Shown here in pieces: positions 58,791 to 64,000 of a stretch of DNA of 64,000 nt. The number at the start of each line of letters is the position of its first letter. Within the stretch, counting starts at the first letter, position 1. This stretch comes from Sanguibacter keddieii DSM 10542 (GTDB taxonomy: Bacteria > Actinomycetota > Actinomycetes > Actinomycetales > Cellulomonadaceae): positions 2,356,001 through 2,420,000 of the forward strand of contig NC_013521.1 of assembly GCF_000024925.1 (NCBI RefSeq), read 5' to 3'. The notes under the pieces were generated by a model that did no database searches, was not told where the DNA came from, and saw only the letters and a list, made by a program, of their open reading frames with translations. The translations under genes and the position numbers were made by a program.

Positions 58791-60526
58791 GCTGCCTCCT
58801 CCGCCGAGAGCTGGGAGAAGACGATCTCCTGGTAGGTCTGGCACGTCTCGAGCAGCTCGTCGTGCGTACCCTGGCCGACCACGCGGCCGTTGTCGAGGAC
58901 GACGATCTTCTCGGCCGTGCGGATGGTCGCGACGCGCTGCGCGACGAGCATCGTCGTCGCCCCTCGTGTCCGTGGCGCGAGCGCCCGTCTGAGCGCGGCG
59001 TCGGTCGCGTAGTCGAGGGCGGAGAAGGAGTCGTCGAAGAGGTAGATCTTCGGCTTCCGGATGAGCGCGCGGGCGATCGCGAGGCGCTGTCGCTGCCCGC
59101 CGGAGAAGTTCGTGCCACCTTGGGCCACCGGCGTCTCGAGGCCCTCGGCGAGGTCACGGACGAAGTCGGCGGCCTGCGCGACCTCGAGGGCGTCCCACAT
59201 CTGCTCCTCGGTAGCACCCTCGAGCCCGTAGGCGAGGTTCGAGGCGATGGTCCCCGAGAACAGGTAGGGCTTCTGCGGCACCATGCCGATGTGCGCCCAG
59301 ACGTCCTGGCCCGCGGCGTCACGGACGTCGACACCGTCGATGCGCACCGCACCGCCCGTCGCGTCGAACAGGCGTGGGACGAGGTTGATCAGCGTCGTCT
59401 TGCCGGAGCCGGTCGACCCGATGATCGCGGTGGTCTCCCCCGGCTCTGCCGTGAAGGTCACGTCGCTGAGCACCGGGTCCTGCGCACCCGGGTAGCGGAA
59501 CTCGACGTGGTCGAGCTCGACGCGTCCGGAGACCGACCCGATGGCCACGGGGCTGGTGGGCTCGACGACGCTCGACGCGGTGTCGAGGACCTCGGTGATG
59601 CGCTCGGCCGACACGGCCGCGCGGGGCACCATCATGAAGATCATCGTGGACATCATCACGGCCATGAGGATGTACATGATGTAGCTGAGGTAGGCGGTGA
59701 GGGCACCGATCTGCATCTCGCCCGAGTCGATGCGCTGGGCCCCGAACCACATGACCGAGACGCTCGACAGGTTCATGACGAGCATGACGACGGGGAACAT
59801 CAGGGCCATGAGCTTGCCGACGCGCAGCGACGTGTCGTACAGCTCGGTGTTCGCGACCTCGAAGCGCTGCTCCTCGTGACGCTCGCGCACGAAGGCACGG
59901 ATGACGCGGATGCCGGTGATCTGCTCGCGGAGGACCGAGTTGATGCGGTCGATGCGCTTCTGCATCTGCCGGAAGTACGGGACCATCCGCGAGATGATGA
60001 GGCCGACGGTCACGCCGAGCACCGGCACGATGACGATGAGCAGGCTCGAGAGCCCCACGTCCTGGCGCAGCGCCATGATGATGCCGCCGATGAGCATGAT
60101 CGGCGCCATGACCATGATGGTCAGGCCGAGCATGACGACCATCTGCACCTGCTGGACGTCGTTGGTGGTCCGGGTGATGAGCGACGGCGCACCGAAGCGG
60201 CCGACATCCTGGCCGGAGAAGCTCTGGACCGTCGTGAACAACGACGCGCGCACGTCGCGGCCGAAGCCCATCGCGGCGCGTGCGCCGAAGTACACGGCCG
60301 TCACGGCGCAGACGATCTGCCCGAGGCTCACCATGAGCATGAGCGCACCGATGCGGATGATGTAGCTGGTGTCGCCGGTGGTGACGCCCTTGTCGATGAT
60401 GTCGGCGTTGAGGCTCGGCAGGTAGAGCGACGCGATGGTCTGCACCAGCTGGAGCACCATGACGAGCACGAGCGCTGACGTGTAGGGCCGCAGGTGGGCT
60501 CTGAGCAGCTTGAGGAGCACGGACAT
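58787..60526 (-). CDS. ABC exporter half-transporter, first of a heterodimeric pair
   Basis: The 579-residue partner has six hydrophobic segments (LVLVMVLQLVQTIASLYLPS at the start) and an ABC domain with Walker A AIIGSTGSGKTTLINLVPRL, canonical signature NFSGGQRQRLAIARALIRKP and Walker B IYLFDDSFSALDYATD, where the usual catalytic Glu after Walker B is Ser/Asp-like (FDDSFS), so this half probably holds the degenerate ATP site. GAGG precedes the ATG. A nested palindrome lies 41-78 bases upstream. Confidence 0.93.
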   Translation of the reverse strand: MSVLLKLLRAHLRPYTSALVLVMVLQLVQTIASLYLPSLNADIIDKGVTTGDTSYIIRIGALMLMVSLGQIVCAVTAVYFGARAAMGFGRDVRASLFTTVQSFSGQDVGRFGAPSLITRTTNDVQQVQMVVMLGLTIMVMAPIMLIGGIIMALRQDVGLSSLLIVIVPVLGVTVGLIISRMVPYFRQMQKRIDRINSVLREQITGIRVIRAFVRERHEEQRFEVANTELYDTSLRVGKLMALMFPVVMLVMNLSSVSVMWFGAQRIDSGEMQIGALTAYLSYIMYILMAVMMSTMIFMMVPRAAVSAERITEVLDTASSVVEPTSPVAIGSVSGRVELDHVEFRYPGAQDPVLSDVTFTAEPGETTAIIGSTGSGKTTLINLVPRLFDATGGAVRIDGVDVRDAAGQDVWAHIGMVPQKPYLFSGTIASNLAYGLEGATEEQMWDALEVAQAADFVRDLAEGLETPVAQGGTNFSGGQRQRLAIARALIRKPKIYLFDDSFSALDYATDAALRRALAPRTRGATTMLVAQRVATIRTAEKIVVLDNGRVVGQGTHDELLETCQTYQEIVFSQLSAEEAA

Positions 60527-60566
60527 CCTCGACTTTCCCCGTAGGACGCCCGAGGGCCACGCCCCG

Positions 60567-60604
60567 GGCTGACAGATGGTCAGTGTGCTGACCATCTGTC
60601 AGCC
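60567..60604. promoter_or_regulatory. nested palindromic operator of the ABC exporter operon
   Basis: Two perfect 17-base arms are separated by TGTG. Each arm itself contains CTGAC-N5-GTCAG, so the site holds two dyads in one larger dyad. A TAGGCT box on the minus strand (60601-60606) overlaps its upstream edge, so bound protein would cover the transcription start. This fits a drug-responsive TetR, MarR or PadR repressor, whose gene is not adjacent. Confidence 0.75.
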
Positions 60605-60706
60605 TACGGTGCGTGGCCCTCGGTGCACCCCGCAGAAGGTCCTGGTCCGCTCAGGGCGGACGGACGACCGCGGGGGCGGTGGTGTCGTGCGGTGGTGCTG
60701 CCGCGA

Positions 60707-61996
60707 CTACTGCTGCGGCGGCTGCCCCTGCCCTGGGGCCGTCGGCGGCGTGGGCGGGGCGGGCGGCGTCGCCGGCTTCTCGAACGCGTCCGGCGCGGGC
60801 GGGGCGAACCGCGCCCCGCCGCCCTCGGAGCCGAGGGTGCGCGGCGCCGTCGGTGCGGAGCCGTGCGACCCGGAGGGCTGCTGGCCCGCGGACCGGGACG
60901 GGTCCGTCGGGGACCCCGAGTGCGTGCCGGCGCTCGTCGCGTCGGCGGTCGCCGCCTCGGCGAGGCGACGTGCCTCGGCCAGGGCCTGCGTCGGGTCCTC
61001 GAGGGCCGAGGTCCGGGGGTTGGTCGCACGCTCACGACGTGGGCGCGGGCTGGACCCGTCGCCGTCTCCGCCACCGTGCGAGCCACCACCGTGGTCACCG
61101 TCGCCGGAGTCTCCGCCGAAGCCCTTGGTGATCGACCCGAGGGCCGCCGTGAACTCGGTCGGGACGATCCACATCTTCGACGAGGTGCCGTTGGCGATCT
61201 GCGGGAGCATCTGCAGGTACTGGTAGGCGAGCAGCTCCGGCGACGCGTCACCCTCGTGGATCGCGTCGAAGACCTGGAGGATGGCACGCGCCTCACCCTC
61301 GGCGGTGAGGATCGCGGCCTGGGCGCCACCCTCGGCGCGGAGGATCGCGGCCTGCTTCTCACCCTCGGCGGTGAGGATCTGCGACTGCTTGAAGCCCTCG
61401 GCCGTGAGGATCGCGGCGCGACGGTCACGCTCGGCGCGCATCTGCTGCTCCATCGAGCCCTGGATGGACTGGGGCGGGTCGATCGACTTGAGCTCGACAC
61501 GGTTGACGCGGATGCCCCAGCGGCCGGTCGCCTCGTCGAGGACGCCACGCAGCTGGCCGTTGATCTGGTCGCGGCTGGTGAGGGTCTGCTCGAGGTCCAT
61601 GGACCCGATGACGTTACGGAGCGTGGTGACGGTGAGCTGCTCGATCGCCGTGATGTAGTTCGCGATCTCGTAGACGGCCGACTTCGGGTCGGTCACCTGG
61701 AAGTACAGGACGGTGTCGATGCTCACGACGAGGTTGTCGGAGGTGATCACCGGCTGCGGCGGGAACGACACGACCTGCTCGCGCAGGTCGACGCCGGCGC
61801 GCACGCGGTCGATGAACGGGATGAGGAAGTGCAGACCGGCGTCCATGGTGCGCGAGTAGCGCCCGAGGCGCTCGACGATGAGCGAGGCGGTCTGCGGGAC
61901 GACCCGGACAGCACGTGCCAGGGCGATGATGAAGAACAGCGCGATGAGCGCTGCGATGACCAGGCCGATGATCTGGCCGTTGTTGCCATCGTTCAT
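60707..61996 (-). CDS. SPFH/Band 7 (stomatin-like) membrane protein
   Basis: The 429-residue protein has one N-terminal membrane helix (GLVIAALIALFFIIALA), the SPFH domain (ERLGRYSRTMDAGLHFLIPF, FPPQPVITSDNLVVSIDTVL), a coiled-coil region with repeats of AAILTAEGxKQ (about residues 195-240) and a Gly/Ser/Pro-rich C-terminal tail of about 130 residues. It is like QmcA/HflK-type scaffolds of membrane microdomains. The nfeD-like gene lies 64 bases upstream on the same strand, the usual partner arrangement. Confidence 0.93.
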   Translation of the reverse strand: MNDGNNGQIIGLVIAALIALFFIIALARAVRVVPQTASLIVERLGRYSRTMDAGLHFLIPFIDRVRAGVDLREQVVSFPPQPVITSDNLVVSIDTVLYFQVTDPKSAVYEIANYITAIEQLTVTTLRNVIGSMDLEQTLTSRDQINGQLRGVLDEATGRWGIRVNRVELKSIDPPQSIQGSMEQQMRAERDRRAAILTAEGFKQSQILTAEGEKQAAILRAEGGAQAAILTAEGEARAILQVFDAIHEGDASPELLAYQYLQMLPQIANGTSSKMWIVPTEFTAALGSITKGFGGDSGDGDHGGGSHGGGDGDGSSPRPRRERATNPRTSALEDPTQALAEARRLAEAATADATSAGTHSGSPTDPSRSAGQQPSGSHGSAPTAPRTLGSEGGGARFAPPAPDAFEKPATPPAPPTPPTAPGQGQPPQQ

Positions 61997-62060
61997 GAGG
62001 GTCCTCTCGAGGTGCAGTGGGTCATGGTGCGGTGGGTGGTCACGTGCTGCGCTCCGCCTG

Positions 62061-62525
62061 TCACAGGACGGGCGGTGCGCCGGGTGAGCTGTGGGGGGCC
62101 TCGACGGCGTCTACGACAGCCGTCGCGCCCTCGATGCGGACGACGCGGACGTCGGTCCCCGGGGAGAAGGTCACGGCGCCGAGGGACCGGGCGGTCCACA
62201 CCTCGCCGAGGAGCTTGATGCGCCCGCCGGTCTCGCCGACCTCGGACACGACGGTCCCGACGCGACCGGGGAGCGCGGCGGCGCCGGTCTCGACGAGGGG
62301 CTCGCGCTGGCGGAGGTACTTGAGCAGCCACGGGCGCAGGGCCAGCAGCAGGAGCGTGGACACGACGCCGAACACGACGATCTGCCCGACGAGCCCGAGG
62401 CCCAGGGCGCTCGCGATGCCAGCGGCGATCGCGCCGCCGGCGAACATGATGAGGACCAGGTCGAGGGTGACGACCTCCACGACCACGAGGAGCAGCGCTG
62501 CTCCGATCCACCAGTACCAGTCCAT
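62061..62525 (-). CDS. NfeD-like membrane protein (short form)
   Basis: A 154-residue protein with three to four hydrophobic helices (YWWIGAALLLVVVEVVTLDL, LIMFAGGAIAAGIASALGLG, IVVFGVVSTLLLLALRPWL) and a C-terminal OB fold (GRVGTVVSEVGETGGRIKLL, SPGTDVRVVRIEGATAVVD). It pairs with the SPFH protein encoded downstream, as is common in membrane microdomain operons. The ATG at 62525 has GGAGG at good spacing and is preferred to a start 30 bases upstream. Confidence 0.93.
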   Translation of the reverse strand: MDWYWWIGAALLLVVVEVVTLDLVLIMFAGGAIAAGIASALGLGLVGQIVVFGVVSTLLLLALRPWLLKYLRQREPLVETGAAALPGRVGTVVSEVGETGGRIKLLGEVWTARSLGAVTFSPGTDVRVVRIEGATAVVDAVEAPHSSPGAPPVL

Positions 62526-62622
62526 GGGTGCCTCCGCTCCGTCAAAGCCGAACATGGCTTTGCCGAAACTTTACGCTATCGAGCCCAGTCTGGCGCGGTG
62601 GCCCGCGGGGAGAAGTCCCCGG

Positions 62623-63441
62623 TCAGTCGGCGTGGCCGCCGCTGCGGGCCGGCTCGACCTGGGCCGCGCGAGCAGACCAGCGGTCGCCTGTCCGGCTCAC
62701 CTCGAGCGGCAGGCCGAAGGCCTCGCTCAGGTGCTCGTCGGTGAGCACCTCGGCGATCGGCCCGGCGGTGTGCACGCCGCCGTCGCGCATGAGCATGACG
62801 TGCGTGAAGCCCGGCGGGATCTCCTCGACGTGGTGAGTCACGAGGACCAGCACCGGCGACTGCGGGTACGCGGCGAGCTCGGAGAGGGCGCCGACGAGCT
62901 CTTCGCGCCCGCCCAAGTCCAGGCCGGCCGCCGGCTCGTCGAGGAGCAGCAGCTCGGGGTCGGTCATGAGGGCGCGGGCGATCTGCACACGCTTGCGCTC
63001 GCCCTCGCTCAGGGTGCCGAAGCGACGGTCGGCGAGGTGGTCGACCCCGAAGGCCGCCAGCAGGTCCGTCGCGCGGGACACGTCGAGGTCCTCGTAGGAC
63101 TCGCGCCAGCGGCCGGTCACGGCGTAGGCGGCGGTGAGGACCACGTCGGAGACGACCTCGGAGGCGGGGATGCGGTCCGCGAGCGCCGCGCTGGCGAGGC
63201 CGATGCGCGGCCGGAGCTCGAAGACGTCGACCTTGCCGAGCTGGGTGTCGAGGATCTTCGCGACGCCCTTGGTGGGGTGCATGCGGGCCGAGGCGATCTG
63301 CAGGAGGGTCGTCTTGCCGGCTCCGTTGCGGCCGAGGATCACCCACCGTTCGCCCTCGGCGATCTGCCACGACACGTCGTCGAGGATGTTCTTCTCACCG
63401 CGGCGGACAGAGACGTTCTCGAGGTCAAGCACCCAGGTCAT
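62623..63441 (-). CDS. ABC transporter ATP-binding protein (ModF/YlmA-like, stand-alone)
   Basis: The 272-residue ATPase has Walker A ILGRNGAGKTTLLQIASARM, signature GTLSEGERKRVQIARALMTD (Ser-Glu-Gly-Glu variant) and Walker B LLLLDEPAAGLDLGGRE. This variant with LSEGE is found in actinobacterial stand-alone ABC ATPases without an adjacent permease, often next to a conserved protein like the one divergent here. Its partner and substrate are unknown. A TAAGGT box lies eight bases before the ATG. Confidence 0.88.
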   Translation of the reverse strand: MTWVLDLENVSVRRGEKNILDDVSWQIAEGERWVILGRNGAGKTTLLQIASARMHPTKGVAKILDTQLGKVDVFELRPRIGLASAALADRIPASEVVSDVVLTAAYAVTGRWRESYEDLDVSRATDLLAAFGVDHLADRRFGTLSEGERKRVQIARALMTDPELLLLDEPAAGLDLGGREELVGALSELAAYPQSPVLVLVTHHVEEIPPGFTHVMLMRDGGVHTAGPIAEVLTDEHLSEAFGLPLEVSRTGDRWSARAAQVEPARSGGHAD

Positions 63442-63521
63442 GGTCACCGACCTTATCCGCTCCCCGGGGGTGACGCCGACCGTGCCACGCCGCCAGCGCG
63501 CCCTGCGGCGCACGGGCGGCG

Positions 63522-63527
63522 TAGTTT
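63522..63527 (+). promoter_or_regulatory. -10 box of leaderless gene at the right edge
   Basis: TAGTTT ends seven bases before the GTG at 63535. Confidence 0.5.
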
Positions 63528-63534
63528 TGTCGTC

Positions 63535-64000
63535 GTGACCTCGCACGCCTCGCGCCCCACCCGTCCCGACCCGGGGGCGATCGTCCCCCGCTCCGCCTCG
63601 CTCGCTCTGTGGTTGTGGGCCACGGTGCGGCCCGACGACGCGCCCGCCGCGGTGCGGACCGTCGTCGACGACGACGAGCCGCACCGGCTGGTCGAGGTGC
63701 CGCCGGACGGGCTGCCGGCCGCGGACCTCGAGGAGCTCTTCTCGGTGTGGGCGGGCCGCGTGCGGTCCGCCGCGGCGATCTTCCCCGGTCCGGGTGACGC
63801 GATGGGGGCTCCGGCGCCGATCAGCCCGATCGCGATCGACGCCGAGGAGTGCGTGCTCGTGACGGTCGCGGCCGGGCCGCAGGCGCCGGGTGCCGGCGTG
63901 GTGCCTCCCGGGCCGGACGCGCCGGAGGTCTTGGAGCACTGGGCCCTGGTGCCCGAGGTCGAGCGCTTCGGCTCGGTCCTCGAGCCCGGGCACCTCGTCA
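63535..64000 (+). CDS. conserved actinobacterial protein of unknown function (partial)
   Basis: From a GTG at 63535 a frame with normal codon use stays open to the window edge (155 codons). The sequence starts ALWLWATVRPDDAPAAVRTV after a Pro/Arg-rich lead and continues with LVEVPPDGLPAADLEELFSV and APAPISPIAIDAEECVLVTV. I do not recognise a domain. It is divergent from the ABC ATPase gene and appears leaderless. No stop codon is inside the window, so length is unknown. Confidence 0.7.
   Translation, partial: MTSHASRPTRPDPGAIVPRSASLALWLWATVRPDDAPAAVRTVVDDDEPHRLVEVPPDGLPAADLEELFSVWAGRVRSAAAIFPGPGDAMGAPAPISPIAIDAEECVLVTVAAGPQAPGAGVVPPGPDAPEVLEHWALVPEVERFGSVLEPGHLV

Noticed and set aside
56850-60478. 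Long plus-strand frames opposite the two ABC exporter genes
   Set aside because: His/Asp/Arg-rich shadow frames; both exporter subunits are unmistakable on the minus strand.

Overview
The window is a stretch of chromosome from a very GC-rich (roughly 72 %) actinobacterium, most likely a member of the Micrococcales near Cellulomonas, Sanguibacter or Oerskovia. That placement is inferred from GC content, the mycobacterial/actinobacterial-type SOS mutasome (imuA'-imuB-dnaE2), many leaderless genes with a TANNNT box directly before the start codon, a polysaccharide-degrading gene content and an anaerobic ribonucleotide reductase. No phage, insertion sequence, CRISPR array or rRNA was found. Most genes are ordinary chromosomal genes on both strands.

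Layout. 1-3.5 kb: end of an M1 aminopeptidase, a phosphopantetheinyl transferase, two nearly identical tRNA-Leu(GAG) transcription units flanking a RibD/DHFR-like reductase, and a DUF6790 membrane protein. 3.6-9.6 kb: a LacI repressor, its palindromic operator, a sugar ABC importer (binding lipoprotein and two permeases) and a GH43 glycosidase, a complete xylo- or arabino-oligosaccharide uptake and cleavage locus. 9.7-14.3 kb: small metabolic and regulatory genes (VOC protein, GntR regulator, methylglyoxal synthase, DinB-like protein), a divergent lysE/argO-argP pair, a candidate small RNA and a serine beta-lactamase-like hydrolase. 14.3-22.3 kb: a DapA-like lyase with a long Pro/Glu-rich tail, then the SOS mutagenesis operon imuA'-imuB-dnaE2 behind a perfect LexA box. 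22.4-28.7 kb: a second carbohydrate locus, DUF2264 protein plus D-2-hydroxyacid dehydrogenase facing a heparinase II/III-like lyase and a DeoR-LacI hybrid regulator.

28.7-36.7 kb: housekeeping singles, a bioY biotin transporter divergent from a TetR regulator with two identical operators, a pyridoxal-type kinase, and a siderophore-interacting reductase behind an iron box. 36.7-43.4 kb: AbgT transporter, ABC-F ATPase, and nrdD-nrdG behind twin NrdR boxes. 43.4-53.9 kb: GNAT enzyme, two paralogous lipoproteins about 9.5 kb apart, a small ORF coupled to an ABC-2 exporter, an ArsR/monooxygenase pair with twin operators, and a MacB-like ABC transporter next to a two-component system. 53.9-55.8 kb: a lower-GC patch with what looks like a decayed toxin-antitoxin pair, a protein with a PUA/EVE-like module and a lipoprotein. 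55.9-64 kb: a TrmH-type methyltransferase, a heterodimeric ABC exporter under a striking nested palindrome, an nfeD-SPFH pair and an ABC ATPase.

The most unusual points are (i) imuB and dnaE2 being in the same frame, separated only by one TGA inside a tandem pentapeptide repeat, (ii) the small ORF translationally coupled to an ABC exporter at 45 kb, and (iii) several clean operator architectures (NrdR, TetR/bioY, ArsR, exporter palindrome).
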